From: Curtobacterium ammoniigenes NBRC 101786
GTDB lineage: Bacteria > Actinomycetota > Actinomycetes > Actinomycetales > Microbacteriaceae
DNA: 64,000 nt
Direction of reading: 5' to 3'
Assembly (NCBI RefSeq): GCF_001571045.1
Contig: NZ_BCSV01000005.1
Span: 221,090 to 285,089, forward strand
The position numbers and the translations under genes are program-made. Shown one piece after another: positions 38,759 to 48,739 of this stretch. Within the stretch, counting starts at the first letter, position 1; the number at the start of each line of letters is the position of its first letter. The notes beneath the pieces are model-generated. The model did no database searches and was not told where the DNA came from. It saw only the letters and a list, made by a program, of their open reading frames with translations.

Positions 38759-39379
38759 TCAAGCGGTCTCAGATCCGCGCTCGACGTGGAGAACCCGGTA
38801 CCCCTTCGCTGTCGATGCGCGGCTCACCGCGAACCCGGTTCCGAGCGTGTCGGCCAGCCACTGCTGCAGCGAATCGGCGCCGAGCTGCTTCGCAACGACG
38901 AGCCACGCCTCCCCGCCATGCTCGAGACGCGGCAGCCACTCGAGCAGGAGCCGGTGCAACGCGGCCTTCCCGACCCGGATCGGCGGGTTCGACCAGATCG
39001 TCTGGAACCGGACGTCCGGCGGGACGGACTCCGGGTCGCCGACTCGGACGTTCGCCGCGCCGGCCGCCACGGCGTTTGCGGCCGCGAGTTCGAGGACACG
39101 CGCATTGACGTCGATCGCCCAAACCGTCGCGGCGGGCGCGCGCAGCGCCATGTCGATGGCAAGGGGGCCCCAGCCCGTTCCGACGTCGAGCAGATTGCCG
39201 TGTGACGAGGGTGTGGGGACGGCTTCGAGCAGGACCCGCGTTCCGGTGTCGAGGCGTTCGGGGCTGAAAACACCGGAATCGGTGGCGAGTTGCAGGGGCC
39301 GTCCGGCAAGCACCACTTCGATGCGACGCGGACGGGAGGCGCTCGCGGGATCGGCAGAGAAGTAGTGCTCGTTCGCCAT
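38759..39379 (-). CDS. Class I SAM-dependent methyltransferase, small (MTS) domain
   Basis: 206 residues resembling the catalytic half of RsmC-type rRNA guanine methyltransferases. Motif I is GNLLDVGTGWGPLAIDMAL, then VWAIDVNARVLELAAANAV. IWSNPPIRVGKAALHRLL carries the NPP(I/F) catalytic loop of N-methyltransferases. HYFSADPASASRPRRIEVVLAGR at the start resembles the strand before the MTS domain. ATG 39379 is placed by TACGGT six bases upstream. It converges on dapF and is divergent from hflX. The rRNA target is not certain. Confidence 0.88.
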   Translation of the reverse strand: MANEHYFSADPASASRPRRIEVVLAGRPLQLATDSGVFSPERLDTGTRVLLEAVPTPSSHGNLLDVGTGWGPLAIDMALRAPAATVWAIDVNARVLELAAANAVAAGAANVRVGDPESVPPDVRFQTIWSNPPIRVGKAALHRLLLEWLPRLEHGGEAWLVVAKQLGADSLQQWLADTLGTGFAVSRASTAKGYRVLHVERGSETA

Positions 39380-39385
39380 GAAAGA

Positions 39386-39391
39386 ACCGTA
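39386..39391 (-). promoter_or_regulatory. -10 element for the methyltransferase gene
   Basis: Minus-strand TACGGT six bases before ATG 39379; leaderless type. Confidence 0.45.
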
Positions 39392-39425
39392 CCGGCGGGG
39401 CGGTGTGTCGCCCGTCTCCCGGAGG

Positions 39426-39431
39426 TACCCT
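39426..39431 (+). promoter_or_regulatory. -10 element for hflX
   Basis: TACCCT nine bases before ATG 39441. The divergent methyltransferase -10 is 34 bases away, so the two polymerase sites overlap. Confidence 0.4.
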
Positions 39432-39440
39432 GTGCACCGT

Positions 39441-40988
39441 ATGACGAATCCACAGCCGAACAACGACTTCTCCGACGAGGGTGCCGGAATCGTCGAGCGA
39501 GTCCTCCGCAATGCTGAGTCGCGCGCCGCCGTGTTCGCGCCTGCGCAGGCGATCCAGACTCGTCGGCTTGGCGAACCCGATTGGACCGGAGACGGCGATC
39601 AGTTCGACCGCGACGACCGTGCTGCGCTTCGCCGTGTCGCCGGTCTGTCGACCGAACTCGAAGACGTCACCGAAGTCGAGTACCGACAGCTCCGACTCGA
39701 GCGCGTGGTGCTCATCGGCGTGTATGCCCAGGGCGATGCCGAGGACGCCGAAAACTCTATTCGTGAACTGGCGGCGCTCGCCGAGACCGCGGGCGCGATG
39801 GTCCTCGACGGTCTGCTGCAGCGCCGACCGCACCCGGATCCGTCGACGTATCTCGGTCGGGGCAAGGCCGACGAATTGGCCATGATCGTGAAATCGACTG
39901 GTGCCGACACCGTGATCGCCGACACCGAGCTCGCGCCGAGTCAGCGGCGTGCGCTCGAGGATGTCGTGAAGGTGAAGGTCATCGATCGCACTGCAGTGAT
40001 CCTCGACATCTTCAGTCAGCACGCGAAGAGTCGCGAGGGCAAGGCGCAAGTCGAGCTCGCACAGCTCGAGTACCTCCTCCCTCGGCTGCGAGGCTGGGGT
40101 GAGTCGATGTCACGGCAGGCCGGTGGTCAGGTCGGCGGTGCAGGCGCCGGAATGGGCTCGCGAGGTCCCGGTGAGACGAAGATCGAGCTCGATCGCCGAC
40201 GCATCCACTCGCGAATGGCGAAGCTTCGTCGCCAGATCGCGTCGTTCCAACCGGCACGCGAAGCGAAGCGTGCGGAGCGTCACCGCAACGAGGTCCCGAG
40301 CGTCGCCATCGCCGGCTACACGAATGCCGGGAAATCGTCCCTCCTGAATCGGCTGACGAGCGCCGGCGTGCTGGTTCAGAACCAGTTGTTCGCAACGCTC
40401 GATTCAACGGTCCGACGGTCGACGACCGAGCAGGGACGGCCCTACACGTTCGCGGACACGGTCGGATTCGTCCGAAACCTGCCGCATCAGCTTGTGGAGG
40501 CGTTCCGATCGACACTCGAAGAGGTCGCCGACGCAGATGTGATCGTGCATGTCGTCGACGGGTCGCACCCTGACCCGGCCGCGCAGCTGAGTACGGTCCG
40601 CGACGTCATCGGGGAGGTGGGCGCCCGTTCCATCCCCGAGATCGTCGCCTTCAACAAGGCAGACCTCATCGACGACGCGACGCGGCTGATTCTGGTGGGT
40701 CTCGTGCCGGACGCGGTGTTCGTGTCGGCCCGCACAGGCGAGGGCGTTTCGGACCTTCTCGCGGCGATCGAACGACGGCTGCCGGAACCAGACGTCGCAC
40801 TGACGCTCGTCGTGCCGTATTCGCGCGGTGATGTCGTGTCGCGTCTTCACGATCTCGGCGCAGTTCGGTCGACCGAGTACGTTGCCGATGGCACGCGACT
40901 CGACGTGCGCGTCTTTCAGCGCGATGTCGCCGAACTCGACGCGTTCATCGTTGGCGTTCCCGAGGTCGCCGCGGCGTCGATGAGCTGA
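39441..40988 (+). CDS. hflX: GTPase HflX
   Basis: Ribosome-associated GTPase that splits stalled 70S ribosomes, notably under heat or antibiotic stress. It is 515 residues. The N-terminal domain has RRPHPDPSTYLGRGKADEL. The linker helices with GAGMGSRGPGETKIELDRRRI are the family signature. G1 is VAIAGYTNAGKSSLLNRL, G3 FADTVGFVRNLPHQLVEAF and G4 VAFNKADLI. ATG 39441 is preferred over 39378, which overlaps the divergent gene's start. About 55 extra residues precede the family start. In actinobacteria HflX contributes to macrolide and lincosamide tolerance. Confidence 0.94.
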   Translation: MTNPQPNNDFSDEGAGIVERVLRNAESRAAVFAPAQAIQTRRLGEPDWTGDGDQFDRDDRAALRRVAGLSTELEDVTEVEYRQLRLERVVLIGVYAQGDAEDAENSIRELAALAETAGAMVLDGLLQRRPHPDPSTYLGRGKADELAMIVKSTGADTVIADTELAPSQRRALEDVVKVKVIDRTAVILDIFSQHAKSREGKAQVELAQLEYLLPRLRGWGESMSRQAGGQVGGAGAGMGSRGPGETKIELDRRRIHSRMAKLRRQIASFQPAREAKRAERHRNEVPSVAIAGYTNAGKSSLLNRLTSAGVLVQNQLFATLDSTVRRSTTEQGRPYTFADTVGFVRNLPHQLVEAFRSTLEEVADADVIVHVVDGSHPDPAAQLSTVRDVIGEVGARSIPEIVAFNKADLIDDATRLILVGLVPDAVFVSARTGEGVSDLLAAIERRLPEPDVALTLVVPYSRGDVVSRLHDLGAVRSTEYVADGTRLDVRVFQRDVAELDAFIVGVPEVAAASMS

Positions 40989-41036
40989 TCCAGTTCGTCG
41001 GCTGCTCGGGAGGCCACCGACGGCGCGCTCGTCCCG

Positions 41037-41678
41037 TTAGAGGGAGCGGAGTACCGCGACGACTTTGCCGAGCACGGTGGCTTCGTCACCGAGGATCGGT
41101 TCAAAGTTGGTGTTGCGGGGGAGCAGCCAGGTGTGGCCGTCGCGCTGGCGGAACACTTTGACCGTCGCCTCTTCGTCGAGCATGGCGGCAACGATGTCGC
41201 CGTTCTCGGCCGTCTGCTGCGCACGCACCACCACCCAGTCGCCGTCGCAGATCGCAGCGTCGATCATGGACTCGCCGACGACCTTCAGCATGAAGAGATC
41301 CCCGGTGCCGACGAGCTGTCGGGGGAGCGGCACGATCTCGTCCACGTGCTGCTCCGCCGTGATCGGGATACCTGCGGCGATGCGTCCGACGAGGGGCACG
41401 AGTGTTGTCGCGTCGATATCGGGAGCGTCGGTGTCGGGCTGGGCCTCGACGAGAACTTCCAGTGCGCGGGGACGGTTCGGGTCACGTCGGATCCAGCCGC
41501 CGAGTTCGAGCTGTCCGAGCTGATGCGAAACGCTCGACAGGGAGGCGAGCCCGGCTGCGTCCCCGATCTCGCGCATGCTCGGCGGATATCCGCGGGTCGC
41601 GATGGAGGCGCGAATCGCGTCCAGGATCGCCTGCTGCTTCGCTGTCAGTGGCTTCTGTCCGCGCTGCCCGTCGACCAC
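41037..41678 (-). CDS. lexA: SOS repressor LexA
   Basis: Repressor of the DNA-damage response that cleaves itself on RecA filaments. It is 213 residues. The winged-helix DNA-binding domain covers 10-72 ([40 protein letters not shown]). The cleavage site is Ala102-Gly103 (RIAAGIPI), the catalytic serine Ser137 ([11 protein letters not shown]) and the lysine Lys174 (EATVKVF), so the switch is complete. The GTG start at 41678 follows GAGGGAG on the minus strand. A LexA box overlaps its own -35. It converges on hflX and is divergent from the LysM gene. Confidence 0.97.
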   Translation of the reverse strand: MVDGQRGQKPLTAKQQAILDAIRASIATRGYPPSMREIGDAAGLASLSSVSHQLGQLELGGWIRRDPNRPRALEVLVEAQPDTDAPDIDATTLVPLVGRIAAGIPITAEQHVDEIVPLPRQLVGTGDLFMLKVVGESMIDAAICDGDWVVVRAQQTAENGDIVAAMLDEEATVKVFRQRDGHTWLLPRNTNFEPILGDEATVLGKVVAVLRSL

Positions 41679-41763
41679 GGTGCTCCCTCTCGGATCGGTC
41701 CCGCCCAGGAGCGGCTGCTCCGAATGTCAGTGGTCGGGGTTTGACTGTTTCCAGTTCTTCGAA

Positions 41764-41803
41764 ACTGTATCCAACGGGACACGGCCGAACAAACATCCGT
41801 TCG
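41764..41803 (-). promoter_or_regulatory. lexA promoter with overlapping SOS box
   Basis: On the minus strand TTGTTC (41787-41792) and TACAGT (41764-41769) are spaced exactly 17 bases. The box CAAACATCCGTTCG (41790-41803), one mismatch from CGAAC-N4-GTTCG, overlaps the -35. This layout supports autorepression. Confidence 0.75.
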
Positions 41804-41862
41804 AGCGTGTCGCTGAATTCGGGGTGGTCACACCCGAAGCAGTCGCTGTATGCTCGAGCAAT

Positions 41863-41876
41863 CGAACATACGTTCG
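41863..41876 (+). promoter_or_regulatory. LexA box of the LysM gene
   Basis: CGAACATACGTTCG, an exact match to CGAAC-N4-GTTCG, 40 bases before the LysM ATG. The promoter hexamers for that direction are not clear. Confidence 0.85.
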
Positions 41877-41916
41877 GTACACAGATTCGCAGCCACCTCG
41901 ACGAAAGGGATCAATC

Positions 41917-42282
41917 ATGAGCTCCACGGCGATCAGCGCTCCCCTGTCGGCCCGACCGAGCGTCCGCACGCGGCTGCGCCTCACACGGCGCGGGCGCGCT
42001 GTGCTGACCACCCTCGCCGCGGTTCCGGTGGTCCTGGCGATCCTGCTGGGCGTGCTGAACAGCGGCCAGGCAAGCGCCGGCAACACGGCAAGCCACGTGC
42101 ATTTCCAATACGTCACCGTCGAGCCGGGGAGTTCGCTCTGGCAGATCGCCGAGACAGAGGCGCCGAAGAGCGACCCGAGTCAGTTCGTGCAAGACGTGGT
42201 CACCCTCAACAACCTGCAGACGTCGGTCGTGCAGCCCGGGCAGCGAATCGCGATCCCGCCGCAGTACACGGCGTCGCACTGA
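41917..42282 (+). CDS. LysM-domain membrane protein, candidate SOS-induced cell-division suppressor
   Basis: 121 residues. A basic N-terminus (RTRLRLTRRGR) precedes one membrane helix (AVLTTLAAVPVVLAILLGVL, about 28-47). A single LysM domain follows outside the cell (VTVEPGSSLWQIAETEAPKS, then VVTLNNLQTSVVQPGQRIAIP). The architecture, size and divergence from lexA with a perfect LexA box match B. subtilis YneA and M. tuberculosis Rv2719c, which halt septation after DNA damage; C. glutamicum DivS is a functional counterpart. AAAGGGA precedes the ATG. The role here is inferred from synteny and the box. Confidence 0.82.
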   Translation: MSSTAISAPLSARPSVRTRLRLTRRGRAVLTTLAAVPVVLAILLGVLNSGQASAGNTASHVHFQYVTVEPGSSLWQIAETEAPKSDPSQFVQDVVTLNNLQTSVVQPGQRIAIPPQYTASH

Positions 42283-42355
42283 GCCGGCCGCTCCAATCCG
42301 ATCTGCCCTCGCCCGTCCGTCTGGACGGCATGGCAGTGCGGCAGTCGCGTCGCCA

Positions 42356-42361
42356 TACCAT
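42356..42361 (+). promoter_or_regulatory. -10 element for hisC
   Basis: TACCAT six bases before GTG 42368. A small CCGTCC/GGACGG hairpin (42313-42328) in the gap may end the LysM transcript. Confidence 0.45.
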
Positions 42362-42367
42362 GGTGCG

Positions 42368-43474
42368 GTGGCAATCACGCTAGAAGAACTGCCGATTCGA
42401 GACGACCTGCGCGGGGCCGTACCGTATGGCGCTCCGCAACCGCACGTTCGCGTCGCCCTGAATGTGAACGAGAACACGCATCCGGTGCCGCGCGAAGTCG
42501 CCGACGACATTCTGGCCGAAATCGACGCCGCCCTGCGCACGATCAATCGCTACCCCGATCGTGAGTTCACCGCGCTCCGCGCATCGCTTGCGGCATACCT
42601 GGGGCATGGCCTCGAGGCCGCGCATCTCTGGGCTGCCAACGGTTCGAACGAGATCATCCAGCAGTTGTTACAAGCGTTCGGCGGGCCTGGGCGAAGTGTG
42701 CTCGGCTTTCCCCCGACGTACTCCATGCACTCGATCATCGCGGCGGGCACTGGCACGGCATGGATCGCGGGAGCCCGCGATGCCGAGTTCGCGATCACGG
42801 CTGCCACGGCCGTCCGGCACATCGACGAGCACCACCCCGATCTCGTGTTCTTCTGCGGTCCGAACAATCCGACCGGGACTCCGCTCGACCTGGAGACCGT
42901 CGAGGCCGCCTACGATGCGACGACCGGAATCGTGATGGTCGACGAGGCATACGCGGAGTTCATGCCGCACGGACAGCGCACTGCACTTGATCTCCTCCCC
43001 GGACGGGAACGCCTCGTCGTCTCGCGAACAATGAGCAAGGCGTTCGCGTTCGCCGGTGCACGCGTGGGCTACCTTGCCGCAGATCCGGCAGTGATCGACG
43101 CGCTCCGGCTCGTTCGCCTGCCCTACCACCTGTCCTCGCTGACGCAGGCCGCCGCTGTCGCTGCCCTCCGGCACGCGCCGATCATGCTGAGCATGGTCGA
43201 CGACATCGTTGCGCAGCGCGACCGGATGGTGCGTGAACTCCGCGCGATGGGATACACGCCGCACCAAACCTGGTCGAACTTCGTCCTCTTCGGCGGTGTT
43301 GCCGACCCGCAGGCGACCTTCGCGTCGCTGCTCGCGAAGGACATCATCGTTCGTGACCTCGGCATCCCCGGTCACCTTCGCGTCAGCGCCGGGACCGCGG
43401 CCGAGACAACCGCGTTCCTCGACGCAATGCGCGAGATCTCGCGCTCGCAGCCTCCCGTTAGGGTTGTCGCATGA
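42368..43474 (+). CDS. hisC: Histidinol-phosphate aminotransferase
   Basis: PLP enzyme of histidine synthesis, converting imidazole acetol phosphate to histidinol phosphate. It is 368 residues, fold type I. The internal aldimine lysine is K224 in [31 protein letters not shown] and VDEAYAEF are cofactor motifs, and [14 protein letters not shown] the N-terminal substrate arm. GTG 42368 agrees with the -10 and with family starts. hisB overlaps the stop as ATGA. The alternative, an aromatic aminotransferase, is made unlikely by its his neighbours. Confidence 0.94.
   Translation: MAITLEELPIRDDLRGAVPYGAPQPHVRVALNVNENTHPVPREVADDILAEIDAALRTINRYPDREFTALRASLAAYLGHGLEAAHLWAANGSNEIIQQLLQAFGGPGRSVLGFPPTYSMHSIIAAGTGTAWIAGARDAEFAITAATAVRHIDEHHPDLVFFCGPNNPTGTPLDLETVEAAYDATTGIVMVDEAYAEFMPHGQRTALDLLPGRERLVVSRTMSKAFAFAGARVGYLAADPAVIDALRLVRLPYHLSSLTQAAAVAALRHAPIMLSMVDDIVAQRDRMVRELRAMGYTPHQTWSNFVLFGGVADPQATFASLLAKDIIVRDLGIPGHLRVSAGTAAETTAFLDAMREISRSQPPVRVVA
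43459..43464 (+). promoter_or_regulatory. -10 element for hisB inside the hisC 3' end
   Basis: TAGGGT six bases before ATG 43471, embedded in the last codons of hisC; leaderless type. Confidence 0.45.
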
Positions 43475-44076
43475 CCGCCAGCCGGACCGCGACGATCACC
43501 CGGACGACGAGCGAGTCGAGCGTCACGCTCCGGCTCGACCTCGACGGCAGCGGGACCTCGTCGGTGTCCACCACCGTGCCCTTCTTCGATCACTTGCTGA
43601 CCGCGTTCAGCAAGCACTCGCTGATCGACCTCGAGGTCGACGCGCACGGTGACACCGATATCGACGCCCATCACACGGTGGAGGACACCGCGATCGTGCT
43701 CGGTCAGGCGATCCGTCAGGCGCTCGGAGCGCGAACCGGTATCGCTCGATACGGCGACGCGACGGTGCCGCTCGACGAGGCGCTCGCCCAGGCGGTCGTC
43801 GACGTATCCGGCCGTTCGTACCTCGTCCACACGGGGGAGCCAGACGGGTTCGCGCTCCACCGCATCGGCGGCCACTTCACTGGATCGCTCGTCCGTCATG
43901 CGTTCGAGGCGCTGACCGCACACAGCGCGGTCACCATGCACGTGCGCGTGCTGGCGGGCCGAGATCCGCACCACATCGCCGAGGCAGAGTTCAAGGCGGC
44001 CGCTCGCGCCTTCCGCGCCGCCGTCGCCCTCGACCCGCGCGTCCACGGGGTGCCCTCGACCAAGGGCGCTCTGTGA
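43471..44076 (+). CDS. hisB: Imidazoleglycerol-phosphate dehydratase
   Basis: Dehydrates imidazole glycerol phosphate in histidine synthesis. The 201-residue protein is dehydratase only, without the phosphatase half fused in enterobacteria. Metal-binding histidine motifs are [30 protein letters not shown], and the second-repeat pair [19 protein letters not shown] and [19 protein letters not shown] 43471 overlaps the hisC stop. hisH follows after 19 bases. An internal -10 could allow extra expression relative to hisC. Confidence 0.96.
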   Translation: MTASRTATITRTTSESSVTLRLDLDGSGTSSVSTTVPFFDHLLTAFSKHSLIDLEVDAHGDTDIDAHHTVEDTAIVLGQAIRQALGARTGIARYGDATVPLDEALAQAVVDVSGRSYLVHTGEPDGFALHRIGGHFTGSLVRHAFEALTAHSAVTMHVRVLAGRDPHHIAEAEFKAAARAFRAAVALDPRVHGVPSTKGAL

Positions 44077-44095
44077 TCGGCGATTCGGCGTCGCG

Positions 44096-44728
44096 GTGAC
44101 CGCGCCATCGGTGGTCGTCCTCGATTACGGCTCGGGCAATGTGCATTCCGCGGTGAAGGCGCTCGAGCGTGTCGGTGCGCAGGTCACCCTGACGGCGGAT
44201 CGCACGTCGGTGCTCGCGGCCGATGGTCTCCTCGTGCCTGGGGTCGGCGCGTTCGCGGCCGTCGTCTCGCAGTTGGAGTCAGTGCGGGGCGGCGAGCTGA
44301 TCGGCCGCCGACTCGCCGGTAGCAGGCCTGTCCTCGGGATCTGCGTGGGCATGCAGGTGCTTTTCGAACGGGGCGTTGAGCGTGGCGAGGCCGTCGATGG
44401 GCTCGGCGAGTGGCCGGGCACCGTCCGGGCGCTTCGTGCCGACATCGTGCCGCATATGGGATGGGACACCGTGGAGGCGGCGCCCGAATCGGTCCTGTTC
44501 TCTGGCATCGAGGATGAGCGCTTCTATTTCGTGCACTCCTACGCGGCGACGGAAATGCCGATCGACGCGAATCCGCGGCGACGCCCGCCGCGGATCACCT
44601 GGGCCGAGCACGGCGAGCGCTTCATCGCGGCCGTCGAGAACGGCCCGCTGTCGGCGACCCAGTTCCACCCCGAGAAGTCCGGAGATGCCGGGCTGACGCT
44701 CCTCGAGAACTGGGTGCGGTCGCTGTGA
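44096..44728 (+). CDS. hisH: Imidazole glycerol phosphate synthase, glutaminase subunit
   Basis: Class I glutamine amidotransferase feeding ammonia to HisF. It is 210 residues. The catalytic triad is present: nucleophile C83 in [14 protein letters not shown], His191 and Glu193 in [11 protein letters not shown]. The start [18 protein letters not shown] is the usual oxyanion and interface strand. The partner hisF is not in this window; hisA follows. GTG 44096 lacks a strong ribosome site but fits the family start. A GTGA overlap at its stop offers a second possible start for hisA. Confidence 0.95.
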   Translation: MTAPSVVVLDYGSGNVHSAVKALERVGAQVTLTADRTSVLAADGLLVPGVGAFAAVVSQLESVRGGELIGRRLAGSRPVLGICVGMQVLFERGVERGEAVDGLGEWPGTVRALRADIVPHMGWDTVEAAPESVLFSGIEDERFYFVHSYAATEMPIDANPRRRPPRITWAEHGERFIAAVENGPLSATQFHPEKSGDAGLTLLENWVRSL

Positions 44729-44763
44729 CCGACCCGCGCCTCCAGACCGACGAAGGTTCCTCA

Positions 44764-45504
44764 ATGGCAGACACCGCCCCGATCCTCACCCTGCTCCCCG
44801 CGATCGATGTCGTCGACGGGACCGCTGTCCGACTGACCCAAGGCGAAGCAGGAACGGAGACCGGGTACGGCTCGCCGATCGAGGCCGCGCGCACGTGGGC
44901 CGCGCAGGGCGCACGGTGGATCCACCTCGTGGACCTCGACGCGGCGTTCGGTCGAGGCGACAACCGTGCCCTGACCGCGCAGGTGGTTGCCGAGGTGCCC
45001 GACATCGCCGTCGAACTGTCCGGCGGAATCCGCGACGATGCGACGCTGGACGCCGCTCTCGCGACCGGTGCCCGCCGCGTGAATCTCGGCACCGCAGCGC
45101 TGGAGCGTCCGGAATGGACGGCCGAGGTGATCGCTGCCCACGGCGATCGGATCGCTGTTGGGCTCGACGTCCGTGGAACGACCCTGGCCAGTCGAGGTTG
45201 GACCGAGTCCGCGGGTGACCTCTTCGCGGCGCTGGAGCGACTCGATGACGCTGGCTGTGCGCGCTACGTCGTCACCGATGTGACGAAAGACGGCACGCTC
45301 ACCGGCCCGAATCTCGAGCTGCTTCGGCTGGTCACGTCTCGGACGTCGCGTCCGGTCGTCGCGTCCGGGGGTATTTCCACGCTCGACGACCTTCGTGCAC
45401 TCCGCTCGCTCGTTCCGATCGGGGTGGAGGCTGCGATCGTCGGCAAGGCGCTGTACTCGGGGGCGTTCACCCTTGCCGAGGCGCTGCAGGCGGCCACCGC
45501 GTGA
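44764..45504 (+). CDS. hisA: Phosphoribosyl isomerase (HisA/PriA)
   Basis: TIM-barrel isomerase for ProFAR in histidine synthesis. In most actinobacteria it also serves as the tryptophan enzyme PRA isomerase (PriA). It is 246 residues. The phosphate-binding and catalytic Asp motifs are [47 protein letters not shown] and ASGGIST, and the barrel is intact. GAAGG seven bases before ATG 44764 makes this start better than GTG 44725, which overlaps hisH and would add 13 residues. Bifunctionality is inferred from lineage and should be tested against the presence of trpF. Confidence 0.93.
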   Translation: MADTAPILTLLPAIDVVDGTAVRLTQGEAGTETGYGSPIEAARTWAAQGARWIHLVDLDAAFGRGDNRALTAQVVAEVPDIAVELSGGIRDDATLDAALATGARRVNLGTAALERPEWTAEVIAAHGDRIAVGLDVRGTTLASRGWTESAGDLFAALERLDDAGCARYVVTDVTKDGTLTGPNLELLRLVTSRTSRPVVASGGISTLDDLRALRSLVPIGVEAAIVGKALYSGAFTLAEALQAATA

Positions 45505-46307
45505 GTGCGGGGATCTCGAACGGGCTCCCGCCGGAAGGTGGCGACGCCCCTGGGGGAGCCGACAGCGCCGGAACCCCATGGGCCGGCCGTTCTTTCGGCG
45601 GTCACGACGACGCCTACGCAGACGACGACGGCCGCGCGGATCCGCGCCTCGTCAGCGCCATCGAGGCTCTCCAGGGGGGCGGCTCTGCGCGGGGCGTCGT
45701 CGATGCCGTGCGTTCGGCTCGGTTGCTCGTCCCGCTTCTCGCCGAAGCCGGAGCCATCGGCCACACCGCCGATGGCCGTCAGGTCGACAAGACGCAGGAA
45801 CTCGCGGTCGTCACCGTTGCCGGTCCGGACGGTCGCACCGTCATGCCCGCGTTCTCGTCCGCCGACACGCTGACGGCGTGGAATCCCGAGGCACGTCCCG
45901 TTCCGGTCGATGCCCGGAAACTGGCGCTCGCCGCGGTCTCCGAGGGCACCGAGCTCATCGTCGTCGATCCTGGAGGCGCAACCGAGTTCCTGATTCGGCG
46001 ACCGGCCGTGTGGTCACTCGGCAAGGGCATCCCGTGGATCCCCTCGTGGGAAGATCCCGAGGTCGCGGCTGCATTCGCTGCGAGCAGCGCCGTCGATCCG
46101 CGTATCGCGCAGATCGTCGTACTCCCCGGGGACCGGCTCGGGCGCTCCGCCGGGCCGGAACTCCGCGTCGACCTTGCGATCGCGCCGGGACTCGACGCGC
46201 AATCGGTGCAGGCCATTCTCGGCGCTGTACAACGGCGTTGGGCGGAGACCACGATCATCGCCGAGCGAGTAGACAGCCTCTCGGTCGCGGTGCGCGCGGC
46301 CGCCTGA
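45501..46307 (+). CDS. SseB family protein
   Basis: 268-residue soluble protein with an SseB N-terminal-like domain from about residue 45 ([21 protein letters not shown]). [40 protein letters not shown] and [20 protein letters not shown] strands follow. A second, divergent half ends with [13 protein letters not shown]. The first 45 residues are Gly/Asp-rich and probably unstructured. It is coupled to hisA by GTGA. In enterobacteria SseB-type proteins were linked to serine sensitivity and type III secretion chaperones; neither applies clearly here and the function is unknown. Confidence 0.85.
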   Translation: MSAGISNGLPPEGGDAPGGADSAGTPWAGRSFGGHDDAYADDDGRADPRLVSAIEALQGGGSARGVVDAVRSARLLVPLLAEAGAIGHTADGRQVDKTQELAVVTVAGPDGRTVMPAFSSADTLTAWNPEARPVPVDARKLALAAVSEGTELIVVDPGGATEFLIRRPAVWSLGKGIPWIPSWEDPEVAAAFAASSAVDPRIAQIVVLPGDRLGRSAGPELRVDLAIAPGLDAQSVQAILGAVQRRWAETTIIAERVDSLSVAVRAAA

Positions 46308-46322
46308 CGCGCGCCGCTCCGC

Positions 46323-46700
46323 TCAGTTCACGGGACCGGTGAACTTCTCACCGGGGCCGTTCCCGGGGGCGTCCGGGATCGCGGACGCTTCTCGGAACGC
46401 GAGCTGCACCGAGCGCAAGCCGTCCCGGAGGGGTCGCGCGTGATGGTCGCCGATCTCCGCAGCGGCGGCCGTGACGAGGCCGGCGAGCGCGGTGATGAGC
46501 TTTCGCGCCTCGTCGAGGTCGAGCTGGGCCTCCGGGTCGTCCGCGAGCCCGACCTTGACCGCTGCTGCGCTGAGCAGGTGCACCGCGACCGTGTTGATGA
46601 GCTCGACGGCCGGGACTTCGGCGATGTCGCGCGCAGCGGCCATCGTGTCCTGTTCCGACTCCGTCGGTGACGGTGTGCTGACGTCTGGACTGTCGGTCAC
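46323..46700 (-). CDS. DUF1844 domain protein
   Basis: 125 residues. The core VPAVELINTVAVHLLSAAAVKVGLADD, then QLDLDEARKLITALAGLVTAAAAEIGDHH, is the DUF1844 helical domain. A C-terminal tail EKFTGPVN ends at the stop. GTG 46700 follows GAGGAG on the minus strand. The gene is conserved upstream of and divergent from infC in actinobacteria. No activity is known. An inverted repeat AGTTCAC/GTGAACT at 46325-46345 in its last codons could terminate the convergent sseB transcript. Confidence 0.85.
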   Translation of the reverse strand: MTDSPDVSTPSPTESEQDTMAAARDIAEVPAVELINTVAVHLLSAAAVKVGLADDPEAQLDLDEARKLITALAGLVTAAAAEIGDHHARPLRDGLRSVQLAFREASAIPDAPGNGPGEKFTGPVN

Positions 46701-46713
46701 GGTGCTCCTCTGA

Positions 46714-47025
46714 TACCATCGTCGGCGGCAGTTGCTGCCCGGTGTCATTGATGCCGGTCGGCATCAAGAAGAGGAGCTCGCTCCCACCCGGCGCTCTGCC
46801 ATCGGAACCCGCTCGCGGGTCCGAAGTCAGGCTACCGGGTCACTTCCGCTCCGCCGCACGGACGAGTCCTTGACTCGGCTGTGGGCCGGTCGGTCTGTCG
46901 CAGTCACTGATTGCCGGCAGGACGACGTTGGGCGGGAACCACGGCGATCCGTGCGTTCGAACTCCTCTCTGCGCTGAAATCTGGGGTCCGTCCCAGGCTT
47001 CCGACTCAGATTGAAGGAGTTCCGC
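46714..47025 (+). promoter_or_regulatory. infC promoter and long structured leader
   Basis: TGATACCAT (46711-46719) is an extended -10, giving a leader of about 300 bases with no gene of its own. Stem-loops are GGCAG/CTGCC (46727-46739), TTGATGCC-GGTC-GGCATCAA (46748-46767), one at about 46804-46822 with CCCG/CGGG, and CGAGTC-CTT-GACTCG (46863-46877). Long leaders that control infC-rpmI-rplT through L20 or attenuation are known in other phyla; the fold here is unassigned. Confidence 0.5.
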
Positions 47026-48087
<1,062 letters not shown>

Positions 48088-48116
48088 TCACCCTCATCCC
48101 GTAGGAAAGGCACCCA

Positions 48117-48311
48117 ATGCCCAAGCAGAAGACCCACTCCGGGTCCAAGAAGCGTTTCAAGGTCACCGGCAGCGGCAAGATCATGAAGCAGCAGGCCGGC
48201 ATGCGGCACAACCTCGAGGTCAAGCCCGCGAAGCGCAAGGCGCGCCTCAACGAGGACCTGACGCTCGCGAAGGCCGACCGCAAGGCCGTGAAGAAGCTCC
48301 TCGGCCGCTGA
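48117..48311 (+). CDS. rpmI: Large ribosomal subunit protein bL35
   Basis: 64-residue basic ribosomal protein buried in the 50S subunit. [20 protein letters not shown], then [24 protein letters not shown], is the standard sequence and length. GGAAAGG lies upstream of the ATG, 29 bases after infC, and rplT follows after 31 bases, giving the universal infC-rpmI-rplT operon. Confidence 0.98.
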   Translation: MPKQKTHSGSKKRFKVTGSGKIMKQQAGMRHNLEVKPAKRKARLNEDLTLAKADRKAVKKLLGR

Positions 48312-48342
48312 CGCCGACTGACCACCGCGAAGGAATAGATCA

Positions 48343-48726
48343 ATGGCACGTGTAAAGAGAGCGGTCAACGCCGCCAAGAAGCGTCGCGTCGTCCTCGAAC
48401 GCGCTGAGGGCTACCGCGGACAGCGGTCGCGCCTGTACCGGAAGGCGAAGGAGCAGGTCACCCACTCCCTCGTCTACGCCTACCGCGACCGTCGCGCGAA
48501 GAAGGGCGAGTTCCGTCGCCTCTGGATCCAGCGGATCAACGCCGCGGCCCGTGCGAACGGCCTCACCTACAACCGCCTCATCCAGGGTCTGAACCTGGCT
48601 GGGGTCGAGGTCGACCGCCGCATCCTCGCGGACCTCGCCGTCAACGAGCCCGCGACCTTCGCGAGCCTCGTCGCGACCGCGAAGGCTGCGCTGCCCGCCG
48701 ACACTTCGGCGCCCAAGGCCGCGTGA
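48343..48726 (+). CDS. rplT: Large ribosomal subunit protein bL20
   Basis: 127-residue 23S rRNA-binding protein needed early in 50S assembly. [37 protein letters not shown] and [20 protein letters not shown] are diagnostic. The last residues ([12 protein letters not shown]) extend slightly past the usual end. In several phyla L20 also represses this operon by binding its leader; the structured infC leader makes this worth testing. A strong terminator follows. Confidence 0.98.
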   Translation: MARVKRAVNAAKKRRVVLERAEGYRGQRSRLYRKAKEQVTHSLVYAYRDRRAKKGEFRRLWIQRINAAARANGLTYNRLIQGLNLAGVEVDRRILADLAVNEPATFASLVATAKAALPADTSAPKAA

Positions 48727-48739
48727 CCTGACCTGCCTT

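Noticed and set aside
44725..44727. GTG 44725 as the hisA start (GTGA overlap with hisH)
   Set aside because: GAAGG before ATG 44764 and the normal HisA length favour the later start, although coupling through GTG cannot be excluded.
46325..46345. AGTTCAC/GTGAACT inverted repeat as a firm terminator between sseB and the DUF1844 gene
   Set aside because: The stem is only seven bases, lies in coding sequence and has no T tract; it is mentioned only as a possibility under the DUF1844 gene.
46732..46977. 81-codon plus-strand open frame in the infC leader
   Set aside because: No ribosome site, no domain, and it overlaps the stem-loops of the leader.
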